A DNA stretch of 64,000 nt. Source: Gordonia jacobaea (GTDB taxonomy: Bacteria > Actinomycetota > Actinomycetes > Mycobacteriales > Mycobacteriaceae). Numbering within the stretch: the stretch's first letter is position 1; each line of letters starts with the position of its first letter. The notes beneath the pieces are model-generated. The model saw only the letters and a list, made by a program, of their open reading frames with translations. It was not told the origin of the DNA and did no database searches. Location of the stretch: the NCBI RefSeq assembly GCF_001186365.1, contig NZ_LDTZ01000015.1, positions 186,001-250,000 of the forward strand, given 5' to 3'. Positions 27,907 through 36,176 of this stretch are shown here, one piece after another. A program made the translations under genes and the position numbers.

Positions 27907-28344
27907 TCAGCCTTCGACCCTCTTCTTCAGATCGTTGAGCGCGGCGTCGGTGATCGCTTTCTCGGCACGTCGCTTGAGCTGTCCGATCATCGGAACCTGC
28001 AGGTCGACCATCAACTCGTAGGTGACCTTGGTCGAGCCGGGGACCTGTCTACTGAGCACGTACCGGCCACGCTGATCCTTCTGCAGATCACTCGACACCA
28101 GAACCCACGAGACCTCGTCGCCGCCTGCACCCCACGTGTAGCGCAGCACGTAGGTGTCCTGGAGCACGCCGGCGTCGAGGAGGAAACGCACCTCCGACGC
28201 CCTGCCCGCCGAGTCGCGCTCGGTGACCTCGACCTCCCGCGCTGCGGTGACCCACTCCGGGTAGTGCTCGAAGTCGGAAATGACAGCCATCACCTCTGCG
28301 GCGTCGGCGTTGATGACGATCGAACGCTCGGTATGGTCGGCCAT
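27907..28344 (-). CDS. SRPBCC (START-like) protein, Rv2185c type
   Basis: 145 aa. Polyketide-cyclase/START-like fold: begins TERSIVINADAAEVMAVISDFEHYPEWV, a typical first strand and helix of the family, and ends in a long amphipathic helix (KRRAEKAITDAALNDLKKRVEG). Corresponds to M. tuberculosis Rv2185c (TB16.3). Probably binds a hydrophobic ligand; no catalytic function is assigned. The ATG overlaps the TGA of the upstream SRPBCC gene by one base, so the two are co-translated and may form a pair. Confidence 0.9.
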   Translation of the reverse strand: MADHTERSIVINADAAEVMAVISDFEHYPEWVTAAREVEVTERDSAGRASEVRFLLDAGVLQDTYVLRYTWGAGGDEVSWVLVSSDLQKDQRGRYVLSRQVPGSTKVTYELMVDLQVPMIGQLKRRAEKAITDAALNDLKKRVEG

Positions 28345-28736
28345 CAGCTCGCCACGCTTTCACTGATCGCGGGATCGCCTGGGGCGCGGCCCGATTCGAG
28401 AAGATCCTTGATCTCGAACGTCACCCGTTTCCCGATCACGCGGTAACGATGGTTGAGGCCGGCCACGTCGGCTCCTGCCGAATCACCGGTGGGTTCTGCA
28501 TGAAGGAAATAGTGCAGTACGAACCCGTCGAGCACCGGCTCGCACCAGAATTCCATCGTTCCTCTCACCGGACCGTCGACCCGCCAGCGCATACCCGCGG
28601 CACCGCGATCCTCAGCCACCTCTGTGCGCAGATCGGGCCACCAGGATCGCCATCGTCCGCGATCACCCACCACGGCAGCCACCAACTCGGGTGCCGCAGC
28701 GACGAATGTCTCATCCGCCACCTGAATGCTCGTCAC
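28344..28736 (-). CDS. Second SRPBCC-type protein, Rv2186c position
   Basis: 130 aa. Same fold as its neighbour: IQVADETFVAAAPELVAAVVGD, GRWRSWWPDLRTEVAEDRGAAGMRW, then GTMEFWCEPVLDGFVLHYFLHAEP. Divergent from fadD15 with 150 nt between them. The GTG at 28736 has AGAGG just upstream; the frame continues far leftwards into the fadD15 antisense and that part is not coding. Ligand unknown. Coupled to the downstream SRPBCC gene by TGATG. Confidence 0.8.
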   Translation of the reverse strand: MTSIQVADETFVAAAPELVAAVVGDRGRWRSWWPDLRTEVAEDRGAAGMRWRVDGPVRGTMEFWCEPVLDGFVLHYFLHAEPTGDSAGADVAGLNHRYRVIGKRVTFEIKDLLESGRAPGDPAISESVAS

Positions 28737-28886
28737 GCCTCTTAGCTTCACATACTCGCGACGGGAGCGGATAGACCCCTCATACGTGACACAACTCCGG
28801 CGCGGTTGTGGGTGGCCAAAAGTCCGGGGATACGATTGACCGCGAGTGTCTGATGCCAACGATGGCGAAAGGTCGTCGATTAACAA

Positions 28887-30701
28887 ATGAGTGCCGCGAT
28901 GAATGAGTACAGCGTCCCCGCCGATTTCACGATCGAGGAGGACGAGAACTGTACTGACATCTTGTTCGGTCTCGCCGAGCGCACTCCCGCCTCGACGGTG
29001 TTTCGGCGCGAGGAAGGCGGCGAGTGGCTTCCGGTGCGGGCAGACGACGCCGTCAAGCAGATCACGGCCATCGCCAAGGGCTTGATCGCCTCCGGTGTGG
29101 CTCCCGGCGACCGCGTCGCGGTCCTGTCCCGCACGCGCCTCGAGTGGATCCTGGTGGATTTCGCAATCTGGTGCGCAGGCGCGACGACCGTTCCGATCTA
29201 TGACTCGTCGTCGTCGGGTCAGATCGACTGGATCATGCGGGATTCCGGCGCCTCCGCCATCATCGTCGAAGACGACGGACATCGCTCGGAGTTCGAGGCG
29301 GTCGGCGATCTGCCCACAGCCGTCCAGGTGTTCCAGATCGATCCGAAGGCCGGCCCCGGTGCCGTCGAACTCCTCATCGAGGCGGGCAAGGACGTCTCCG
29401 ACGACGAGATCGCCAAGCGGCGTGCATCTCTCAAGTCGAGCGACCCGGCGACGCTCATCTACACCTCGGGAACCACCGGCCGCCCCAAGGGGTGCGAGCT
29501 GACGCACTCCAACATGCTCTCGGAGATTCGCGGCGTTCTGCAGGGCAACCTGAGCACCCTGCTCGCGCCGGGCAAGCGACTGCTGATGTTCCTGCCTCTC
29601 GCGCACGTCCTTGCGCACGCGATCACCCTCGTCGCTATCGAGGCGCGGGTCGAGGTCGGTTTCACCGGCGACACCAAGAACATCGTCGCCACTTTCGGGC
29701 AGTTCAAGCCGTCGCTGATTCTCTCGGTCCCCCGTGTCTTCGAGAAGGTGTACAACTCGGCCCGCCAATCGGCCGCCGACGGCGGCAAGGGCAAGATCTT
29801 CGACGCCGCGAGCGCCACCGCGATCGAGTACTCGGAGAAGTCGGAGCAGGGCAGTGTCCCGCTACTGCTCAAGGTGAAGCACGCCGTCTTCGACCGCCTC
29901 GTGTACAGCAAGCTGCGCACGGCGCTCGGTGGGCAGTGCGAGCTCGCCATCTCCGGCGGCGCGCCGCTCGGTGCAATGCTCGGGCACTTCTTCAACGGAG
30001 TCGGTATCCCCGTCTACGAGGGATACGGACTGACCGAGACCACCGCGGCCTTCAGCGTGAACACCCCGGGTGAGATCAAGATCGGGACCGTCGGAAAGCC
30101 CGTGGCGGGCAACACCGTTCGCATCGGCGAGGACGGCGAGGTGCTGCTGAGCGGCGGCGTGGTCTTCCACGGTTACTGGAACAACCCGGAAGCCACGGCA
30201 CAGGCGCTCGAAGACGGCTGGTTCCACACCGGCGACCTCGGCAACATCGATTCCGAGGGCTTCATCACCATCACCGGCCGTAAGAAGGAACTGATCGTGA
30301 CCGCCGGCGGCAAGAACGTCTCGCCGTCAGGTCTCGAGGATGTACTGCGCTCCGCCCCGCTGGTGTCGCAGGCAGTCGTCGTCGGCGATCAGAAGCCGTT
30401 CATCTCGGCGCTCATCACCATCGACCCCGAAGCCTTCCCCGGTTGGAAGGAGCGGATGGGCCTGCCATCCGACGCCGACGTCTCATCCCTCATCAACGAC
30501 CCCAAGCTGCGCGCCGAAGTTCAAGCCGCCGTCGACGAGGCGAACAAGACGGTCTCGCACGCAGAGGCGATCAAGAAGTTCCGCATCCTGCCGTCCGACT
30601 TTTCCGAGGAGACCGGCGAGATGACTCCGACCCTGAAGGTCAAGCGCAACGTGGTCGTCGACAAATTCGCCGACGACATCGACGCGCTCTACACCAAGTA
30701 G
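28887..30701 (+). CDS. fadD15: Long-chain fatty-acid-CoA ligase FadD15
   Basis: AMP-forming acyl-CoA synthetase, 604 aa. ATP/AMP motif LIYTSGTTGRPKGCELTH (about 190-207), gate and linker GYGLTETTAAFSVN, the GWFHTGDLG motif and GRKKELIVTAGGKNVSP with the adenylation-conformation lysine. Ends in the basic linker and TPTLKVKRNVVVDKF of the FadD15 group. Activates fatty acids for beta-oxidation or lipid synthesis in the cytoplasm. The ATG at 28887 has AAAGG 11 nt upstream; ATG 28899 is also possible. Confidence 0.94.
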   Translation: MSAAMNEYSVPADFTIEEDENCTDILFGLAERTPASTVFRREEGGEWLPVRADDAVKQITAIAKGLIASGVAPGDRVAVLSRTRLEWILVDFAIWCAGATTVPIYDSSSSGQIDWIMRDSGASAIIVEDDGHRSEFEAVGDLPTAVQVFQIDPKAGPGAVELLIEAGKDVSDDEIAKRRASLKSSDPATLIYTSGTTGRPKGCELTHSNMLSEIRGVLQGNLSTLLAPGKRLLMFLPLAHVLAHAITLVAIEARVEVGFTGDTKNIVATFGQFKPSLILSVPRVFEKVYNSARQSAADGGKGKIFDAASATAIEYSEKSEQGSVPLLLKVKHAVFDRLVYSKLRTALGGQCELAISGGAPLGAMLGHFFNGVGIPVYEGYGLTETTAAFSVNTPGEIKIGTVGKPVAGNTVRIGEDGEVLLSGGVVFHGYWNNPEATAQALEDGWFHTGDLGNIDSEGFITITGRKKELIVTAGGKNVSPSGLEDVLRSAPLVSQAVVVGDQKPFISALITIDPEAFPGWKERMGLPSDADVSSLINDPKLRAEVQAAVDEANKTVSHAEAIKKFRILPSDFSEETGEMTPTLKVKRNVVVDKFADDIDALYTK

Positions 30702-30743
30702 AAGCGCACCCGGCTCGAGATCACGCAGACCGACATCGCGCAG

Positions 30744-30773
30744 GCGCGCCTACAGCAGTTGCTGTAGGCGCGC
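30744..30773. terminator. 14-bp perfect hairpin between fadD15 and pimB'
   Basis: Arms 30744-30757 and 30760-30773 (GCGCGCCTACAGCA and complement) with a 2-nt centre. The pimB' stop codon (30750-30752) and its last four codons lie inside it. Symmetric, so it can end transcription from both convergent genes, though U-tracts are weak. Confidence 0.6.
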
Positions 30774-31868
30774 TGCCATATGTCGCCACTGCCATCTGCC
30801 TTCGGCGACAACGCGCCCGTTGGCGCCCATCGCGGCAGACGCCGAACGATCGGCGAGCATCGCCAGTGCGGCCAACGCGATCGCCGGGACATCGCGGCCG
30901 TCGACAACGGTGCCCGTCTCCCCCTCGACGACGGTTTCGGGCGCGCCGCCGGAACGTCCCGCGATGACGGGCACACCCGTTGCCGACGCCTCGAGGTAGA
31001 CGATTCCGAATCCCTCGACGTCGAGGCCGCCGCCGCGTGTGCGCGCAGGCATGGCGAAGACGTCGGCGATGTTGTGGTAAGCCGGAAGATCTTCTGCCGG
31101 AACAGAACCGGTGAAGATCACGTGATCGGCCACCCCCTCCTCGCGGGCGAGGCGGTGCAGTGTGTCGGCGTACGGTCCACCACCGACGATGACCAGCACC
31201 ACGTCGGGCATCTCTTTGCGGATCAACGGCAGGGCACGAATGAGCATGTCCTGCCCCTTGCGTGGCACCAATCGCGACAGGCACAGGATGGTCGGGGCGT
31301 CGCCGAGCCCCAATCGTGCGCGAAACTCTTCGCGGGCAACAGGATTCGGAGCGAAACGATCAGTGTCGACGCCGGGCGGGAGGTACTCGAGCGCGGCAGC
31401 GCGTCCGAAGGCCGAAGCGAAGCGATTCCGGGTGTACCTACTCACGTAGGTGATCGCGTCGGTGTGATTTCCGATGTGGCGCAGCACTTGTCGGGCGCCC
31501 GGCAGCATCGACCACCCCACCTCGTGGCCGTGAGTGCAGGCGATGACGCGCTGCGCGCCCGCCCTTCGCATCGCGGGTGCCATCACCGCGAGCGGCGCGG
31601 CGGCACCGAACCACACGGTCTCGATACCCTCGCTACGGATGATCTCGGCGGCGCGACGCGCAACGAATGGCGTGGGCAACATCAATGTCGTCCGATGCCG
31701 ATGGACGCGATACGGTTGTCGCGCATCGAATTCCACGCTGCCCTTCCATCGGGGCGCGTAGACAACGATGTCCTCGGGCGGCAACCTGTCGACAAGATTC
31801 TGCAGATACGACTGAATCCCACCAGCCCGCGGCGGAAAGTCGTTGGTCACCAACAGGGTTCGACGCAC
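30750..31868 (-). CDS. pimB: PIM mannosyltransferase PimB'
   Basis: GDP-mannose-dependent alpha-(1->6) mannosyltransferase that adds the second mannose to PIM1 on the cytoplasmic side. 372 aa GT4/GT-B fold. N-terminal acceptor loop NDFPPRAGGIQSYL; THGHEVGW; ITYVSRYTRN; LPPGVDTDRF; LCLSRLVPRKGQDML opening the C-terminal domain; and EGFGIVYLEASATGVPVIAG with the EX7E motif. Corresponds to Rv2188c. The GTG follows AAGGAG. With mptA and mptC it makes three PIM/LM genes in the window. Confidence 0.95.
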   Translation of the reverse strand: MRRTLLVTNDFPPRAGGIQSYLQNLVDRLPPEDIVVYAPRWKGSVEFDARQPYRVHRHRTTLMLPTPFVARRAAEIIRSEGIETVWFGAAAPLAVMAPAMRRAGAQRVIACTHGHEVGWSMLPGARQVLRHIGNHTDAITYVSRYTRNRFASAFGRAAALEYLPPGVDTDRFAPNPVAREEFRARLGLGDAPTILCLSRLVPRKGQDMLIRALPLIRKEMPDVVLVIVGGGPYADTLHRLAREEGVADHVIFTGSVPAEDLPAYHNIADVFAMPARTRGGGLDVEGFGIVYLEASATGVPVIAGRSGGAPETVVEGETGTVVDGRDVPAIALAALAMLADRSASAAMGANGRVVAEGRWQWRHMAARLQQLL

Positions 31869-31880
31869 GGACCGTACTCC

Positions 31881-33389
31881 TTATCCCGGAACCTGTTCCG
31901 CGAGCCATCTGCGCCAGTCGGCAATCAGACGGTTGCGATCGACACCGAGAGCAGTTGCGATCGCGTTGTCCTGCCTGCCGACATCTCCCGACGCCGCCAC
32001 CCCGCGATAGAGGGCCTTCAGACGTGTTTCACCGTAGCGGTCGGCGACGTAGGCCGCGAGCGCCCACGCGGACTGGTATGCGAGAGCCGACTTCTCTGTC
32101 GCCACACCGAAATCCTGATCCGACGGCAGCGCGTCGGGACTCTGCCCGGCGCGCACCTGCGCGGCGAGATCCGGTGCGGCGTCGTCGAGGCGCACGTAGG
32201 TTCCCTTGCGGCCGACATACTCGGCAACACCCTCGGTGATCCACAGCGGCGCATCCTTCGCGGTCACCGAGCGCGCCGCGACGTGGGTGAGTTCGTGCCG
32301 CAGGACCACCGCAAGCGCAGGCGCGGGTAGGTCGTTGGCAGACGGAGCAAGGACGACGCGCTGACCGATCACCGTGTCACCCTCGACGCGATCGAACACG
32401 GTCGCTGCAGCGGCGGCAGAGGTATCGGTCGCAGAACTGTGCGCTATCGCGGAAAACTCGTCCGGTGTCGCCGTTGCGACCACGACGGCGCGTCGCGGCC
32501 ACTCCGAACCCCAGAAGGCGGTGACGGCCGATACCGCCTGACGCAGCGAGCTTCGCGTCCGATCCACGGTGACGTCGGTACCCGGATACGACACCACCGT
32601 CGACGGCCCTCCCCCGGTGAGTACGTCCGTGGCCTCGAGACCCGGCAGGTCCCAGAGCTGGGTTGCCGGGGCGTCGTCACCGAGAAGCGTTGCGTCGCCG
32701 ACCAATTTCCACCCATCGCCGTATCGCGCCACCACAAGTTCGCGATCAAGCGCGACCGTCGGCTCGTCGACTCCCGGCGTATTGGCGCCGCCGAGCGCAT
32801 ACCGCAGCTGCACCGGCGCGACCCACGAGTCGGTGCTGCCCTGCGATTCGAGTCGAGCAGCAACCTCTTCGGGCACCTGGGTCTCGGCGCCCTGCGTCGA
32901 CGCGAGTTGGTAGCCGAACTCCTTGAGCTTCAGTGTGGTTCCGCGCGCGGGCACAGTCGTGCTCGGTGAGGACGGCGACGGCGAGGATGGCGACTGCGAG
33001 TTCGCCGACGGCGAGTTCGCCGACGGCGGCGACCCTGCGGCCGAGGACGCGGTGGAGGTGCCCGTTCCGGAGAGATCCCGTCCGGACAGATTCTGGGCCG
33101 CGACGGTCAGGGAGTCGCGGAACGTCGGGGGCGTCGACGCGTCGAGGAGCGAGTCGAGGCGAGCGCGATCGCCATCCGTCACGGCGCGGGTGAGGTCGTC
33201 GAGGAGTTGCGCGACGCCCTCCGACCGCTCCTGCAGATAGACGTTGGGATTCGTGGTCGTCGTCGTGACAGACGACGAGGGTGCCTGCCGCGGTTGATTA
33301 TCCGACGAGCAGGCCGACGCACCCACTGCGAGTGTCGCGGCAGCGAGAAGCACACATGCGACGCGCGCGGCCGAGGCCTCAGCGTGCAC
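31881..33389 (-). CDS. Exported peptidase-MA-like metalloprotease lipoprotein
   Basis: 502 aa. Hydrophobic N-terminal signal with a weak lipobox (ASAC, cysteine near residue 27). An N-terminal alpha/beta region is interrupted by a Ser/Pro/Asn-rich low-complexity stretch (about 110-150). The C-terminal part carries the gluzincin motif H365-E-L-T-H369 and downstream WITEGVAEYVG with a possible third ligand, then YGETRLKALYRG; this is the peptidase MA/DUF4157-like pattern. Zinc protease activity is inferred. Only 12 nt from the end of the RipC-like gene, so likely one operon, possibly processing wall enzymes. GTG start. Confidence 0.75.
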   Translation of the reverse strand: MHAEASAARVACVLLAAATLAVGASACSSDNQPRQAPSSSVTTTTTNPNVYLQERSEGVAQLLDDLTRAVTDGDRARLDSLLDASTPPTFRDSLTVAAQNLSGRDLSGTGTSTASSAAGSPPSANSPSANSQSPSSPSPSSPSTTVPARGTTLKLKEFGYQLASTQGAETQVPEEVAARLESQGSTDSWVAPVQLRYALGGANTPGVDEPTVALDRELVVARYGDGWKLVGDATLLGDDAPATQLWDLPGLEATDVLTGGGPSTVVSYPGTDVTVDRTRSSLRQAVSAVTAFWGSEWPRRAVVVATATPDEFSAIAHSSATDTSAAAAATVFDRVEGDTVIGQRVVLAPSANDLPAPALAVVLRHELTHVAARSVTAKDAPLWITEGVAEYVGRKGTYVRLDDAAPDLAAQVRAGQSPDALPSDQDFGVATEKSALAYQSAWALAAYVADRYGETRLKALYRGVAASGDVGRQDNAIATALGVDRNRLIADWRRWLAEQVPG

Positions 33390-33401
33390 GCTGTCCGCGC
33401 A

Positions 33402-34448
33402 TCAGGCGTATCGCCGCGCGGCCGCGAACGGCCCGGCCTGGTCGATCGGTACCACCTTGACGGGCACACCGAATGTCGACGCGTGGATCACGTAACCGTC
33501 GCCGACGTACATGCCGACGTGGTGGGCGTCCGGGTAGTAGATGATCAGGTCGCCGGGCTGCAGATTGCCGCGGTCGACAGCCGTTCCCGAACCCATCTGC
33601 GCCTCGCTCGAGCGCGGAAGCGTCTTGCCCGCCTGTTGGTAGGCCCACACCATCAGCCCGGAGCAGTCGAATGAGTCGGGTCCGGTGGCACCCCAGACGT
33701 AGGGATCTCCGATGCGGGTCAGCGCAGCCTGCACGGCCGCGAGAGCGGCGGACGTACCCTTCGGCACGGCTCGGGGGTCGAAATCGAATTTGGGGCCGCG
33801 AAGTGCGCCGAGTTGCTTGCCGGTCATCGACTCGTACACGGCACGCACCTGAACCGCCTGGAGCTGCAGGTTGGCCTGCTTGGCCTGGAGGTCGCCGCGT
33901 ACGCGCTCGGCGGCCGACACGGCGGTCGTCGCCTCCGCGGCGGTGCGATCGGCCTTCGCCTTCGCTGCGGCCATCTGGGCACGAGCCTTCTTGAGACCCT
34001 TGAGATCTGCCGACGCCTGGCGCGAGATCACCTCGAGGCCCGACATCTGGTCGAGCAACGACTGCGGTGAGTCGCTGACGAGCACCGCGTAGAGACGGTT
34101 GACCCGGGCACCCTTGTAGCTGGCGCGGACAATCGTGTCGACGCGCTTCTGGTACGAGCCCAGCGTCTTCCGCGAGGTCTCGAGGCCCTTCTGGGCCTCG
34201 GTCGAGTCTTTACGGGCAGCGGTCACGATGCCGCGCTGCTTGTCGTACTCGATCTGGGCGTTGTGCATCGCTTCCGACGACTTCTCGGCGTCGGTGCTCA
34301 GCTTCTTGTACTGAGTGAGGAGTTGGTCGGGTGTGCGCGTCGGTTCGGCGCTCGACGGACCCGCTATCGCCATCGAGAAGACTTGTGCGACAGCGACGAT
34401 CATCGCCGTCACGACAACGACGAATGCCGCTCGCGATCGATGCGCCAT
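33402..34448 (-). CDS. Secreted NlpC/P60 endopeptidase, RipC-like
   Basis: 348 aa from ATG 34448; GTGs at 34469 and 34481 (the former with GAGGGGAG upstream) are alternatives. Signal peptide, then a long coiled coil (about 35-200) of the type that inhibits or recruits wall hydrolases, then an NlpC/P60 domain: YVWGATGPDSFDCSGLMVWAYQQAG with catalytic C262, GDLIIYYPDAHHVGMYVGDG with the His, and VIHAS. It cleaves peptidoglycan stem peptides between D-Glu and meso-DAP. Matches Rv2190c (RipC), which in mycobacteria is activated by FtsEX. First gene before the metallopeptidase lipoprotein. Confidence 0.9.
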   Translation of the reverse strand: MAHRSRAAFVVVVTAMIVAVAQVFSMAIAGPSSAEPTRTPDQLLTQYKKLSTDAEKSSEAMHNAQIEYDKQRGIVTAARKDSTEAQKGLETSRKTLGSYQKRVDTIVRASYKGARVNRLYAVLVSDSPQSLLDQMSGLEVISRQASADLKGLKKARAQMAAAKAKADRTAAEATTAVSAAERVRGDLQAKQANLQLQAVQVRAVYESMTGKQLGALRGPKFDFDPRAVPKGTSAALAAVQAALTRIGDPYVWGATGPDSFDCSGLMVWAYQQAGKTLPRSSEAQMGSGTAVDRGNLQPGDLIIYYPDAHHVGMYVGDGYVIHASTFGVPVKVVPIDQAGPFAAARRYA

Positions 34449-34573
34449 TGCCTGCGATCCCGCAACCACTTCTGTGTTCACTCCCCTCACCACATGCAGC
34501 GACCGGCCTCCACGTGGCAGACCGGTGCACCGCGCTCCACCCTAACGTGAGCGTTGCGGCGGCTACTGCCGGT

Positions 34574-34607
34574 CGGGCGGATCACGCGTCAACGCGTGAT
34601 CCGCCCG
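34574..34607 (-). terminator. 15-bp perfect hairpin after the riboswitch-controlled hydrolase gene
   Basis: Arms 34574-34588 and 34593-34607 (CGGGCGGATCACGCG and complement), loop TCAA. It lies 29 nt past the NlpC/P60 stop on the minus strand and before the RipC-like gene. It probably separates the two hydrolase transcripts; no U-tract follows. Confidence 0.65.
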
Positions 34608-34635
34608 CCGTCACGAACTCTGTCGATCTCGTCGC

Positions 34636-35337
34636 TCAGTAGCGACGGATACCGACCAAGCTCCAATTCTTCACGACGTCCTTCTTCACGGGGACGCCGT
34701 AGGTCGATGCGTGGATGAACTGTCCGTTGCCGATGTAGAGGCCAACGTGTCCGCCACCGTTGAACACCAGGATGTCGCCGGGCTTCGCGTTCGCCAGCGA
34801 GGCGACCGCGGTGCCACCGCCGAGCTGTCCGTAGCTGTCGCGCGGAATCGTCAGACCTGCCTGACGGAAGGCCCAACTGGTGAGGCCGGAGCAATCGAAG
34901 GCGTTGGGTCCGGAAGCACCGTACGAGTAGGGGGCGCCGATCTTGGTCTCAGCGGCGCGCACGGCCTTCTCGCCTGCGGTCTGCGTCGGGGCGAGCAGCG
35001 GAGCTCCGCCACGCGGCCGAAGTTGCTGTGGGATCTGGTTGTCGCTGATACCCGGAAGCGTGAACTTGCCGACGTTGGGGATCTCGACTGTGGCGTCGGG
35101 CGACTTCGCGACATCCTGCTTCTTGACGACCGGCGCCTTCTGCTGCTGGAACTGTGCCGGAATCTGCTTGGTGTCGACGCCGGGAAGTTCGAACGTGCCG
35201 ACGTTGGGCACGGTGACCGGCGCGGCCAGAGCGGGACCAGCGACAGCGGCAAGCGAGCCGAACGTGATCGACCCGGCGATTACCGCCTTCTTTGCGACCT
35301 TGCCGCGGTCGGGCTGTTCCAAACGATGTTTGGCCAC
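34636..35337 (-). CDS. Secreted NlpC/P60 hydrolase under c-di-AMP riboswitch
   Basis: 233 aa. Signal peptide of about 38 residues ending GPALAAP. Then two copies of a short module: VPNVGTFELPGVDTKQIPAQ (about 41-60) and IPNVGKFTLPGISDNQIPQQ (about 86-105), joined by a Lys/Gln-rich linker. The C-terminal NlpC/P60 domain has catalytic C149 (NAFDCSGLTSWAF), GDILVFNGGGHVGLYIGNG and FIHASTYGVPV. Peptidoglycan D,L-endopeptidase, resembling the paired hydrolases of corynebacteria. The GTG start follows AAAGGAG. The 5' leader is a ydaO-class riboswitch. Confidence 0.92.
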   Translation of the reverse strand: MAKHRLEQPDRGKVAKKAVIAGSITFGSLAAVAGPALAAPVTVPNVGTFELPGVDTKQIPAQFQQQKAPVVKKQDVAKSPDATVEIPNVGKFTLPGISDNQIPQQLRPRGGAPLLAPTQTAGEKAVRAAETKIGAPYSYGASGPNAFDCSGLTSWAFRQAGLTIPRDSYGQLGGGTAVASLANAKPGDILVFNGGGHVGLYIGNGQFIHASTYGVPVKKDVVKNWSLVGIRRY

Positions 35338-35364
35338 GAAGGGTGTTCTCCTTTGTTCTCCCTC

Positions 35365-35530
35365 TACCGCCGACCGGGTTAGCTGTCGGATTCGGGCCGG
35401 AAGAAATGGCCCTACGCGCATGCGATTCGAGTGCGAACACCCGGATCGAGAGCGCGATTCACCCCCATTCGGAAAGCTCCGAAAAAATGAGTGGTTCCCC
35501 GGTACGCCGAGACTCGTAGCCTCGGCGATT
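35365..35530 (-). ncRNA. c-di-AMP (ydaO/yuaA) riboswitch
   Basis: On the minus strand the leader of the NlpC/P60 gene contains the ydaO consensus blocks in order: a first stem with GGGGAACCA, then GGGGGTGAATC, a variable hairpin arm, GGCCCGAATCCGACAGCTAACCCG, and the closing P1 pairing CGCCGA/TCGGCG (35522-35527 with 35368-35373). This class binds cyclic di-AMP and in actinobacteria stands before cell-wall hydrolase genes such as rpf and nlpC. It begins about 200 nt and ends about 30 nt upstream of the start codon. Usually an OFF switch. Confidence 0.9.
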
Positions 35531-35654
35531 GAGCGGTGACCCCTGCGAACCTCTCCTGTTGGAGCGGGACGCTTCGCAAAGGTCTCGGAAAGGTTACGAA
35601 ACCGGATGCGTGTCTGTCCACTAACCGACAAACAGCGTGTTCGACCTCCGCACC
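35531..35654 (-). promoter_or_regulatory. Presumed promoter region of the riboswitch transcript
   Basis: 124 nt between the end of the Cys-rich gene and the riboswitch, with no coding frame. TTCGTAACCTTTCC (minus strand, about 35594-35607) is less GC-rich than its surroundings and a candidate core promoter or activator site. No firm -10/-35 pair can be assigned. Confidence 0.35.
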
Positions 35655-35939
35655 CTAACCAGCACGCAATGTCGGTGATTCGGACGACGAACCGGCCGCT
35701 TGAACTGCGCAGATGCTTGCTCTTGCAGATCGTGCATCGGCGTTGGAGGCCATTGCAGCACCCGTGAATGTATCTATGGCGGCGTGGATCTCGGCGTCGT
35801 TATCTCGGGTACCGGTGGGCCACCCTCGTCGCCACCCGGCGCTGGCATCCTGGCTGTTCAGCGGGCCGAAAAGCACTGTCATCACACAGCCGTCGCAGGC
35901 GTGTTCACGACCGGGGCAGGTGCTGCAATCGATGTCCAT
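35655..35939 (-). CDS. Small Cys-rich protein with paired CxxC
   Basis: 94 aa. The N-terminus MDIDCSTCPGREHACDGCVMTVL has C5-x2-C8-x6-C15-x2-C18, a likely zinc or Fe-S knuckle, followed by VMTVLFGP; the rest is polar and Ala-rich. I recognise this as a small actinobacterial family of unknown function seen near NlpC/P60 genes. The ATG has ACGGAG 9 nt upstream. The opposite-strand frame here is a shadow. Confidence 0.7.
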   Translation of the reverse strand: MDIDCSTCPGREHACDGCVMTVLFGPLNSQDASAGWRRGWPTGTRDNDAEIHAAIDTFTGAAMASNADARSARASICAVQAAGSSSESPTLRAG

Positions 35940-36176
35940 GATGTGATCTCCGTCTCAGTGGTGTGAAATCCTCGGGATGCGCATGTCGTCGGGAGGCTTC
36001 CCCTCCTCCCGGCGGCGACGCGCACCACTGCCTCCTTCTCACCGCGAGACTAGGCACCCCCACCGACAAGTCCGGCCGACCGAGTCCCGGAGGCCCGGCA
36101 CCCGAAAGCAGCTGGCGGCGAATCGCCACATCCGGAACACGCGCCTCACCAGCAACGAATCAGCGGTGTCGGTGGT

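Noticed and set aside
28737-29768. Extension of the Rv2186c-type frame into fadD15
   Set aside because: This part is antisense to fadD15 and shows no domain; the SRPBCC start at 28736 fits its family.
35700-35966. Plus-strand 88-codon frame opposite the Cys-rich gene
   Set aside because: No ribosome site; the minus-strand frame has a CxxC knuckle and a good Shine-Dalgarno.
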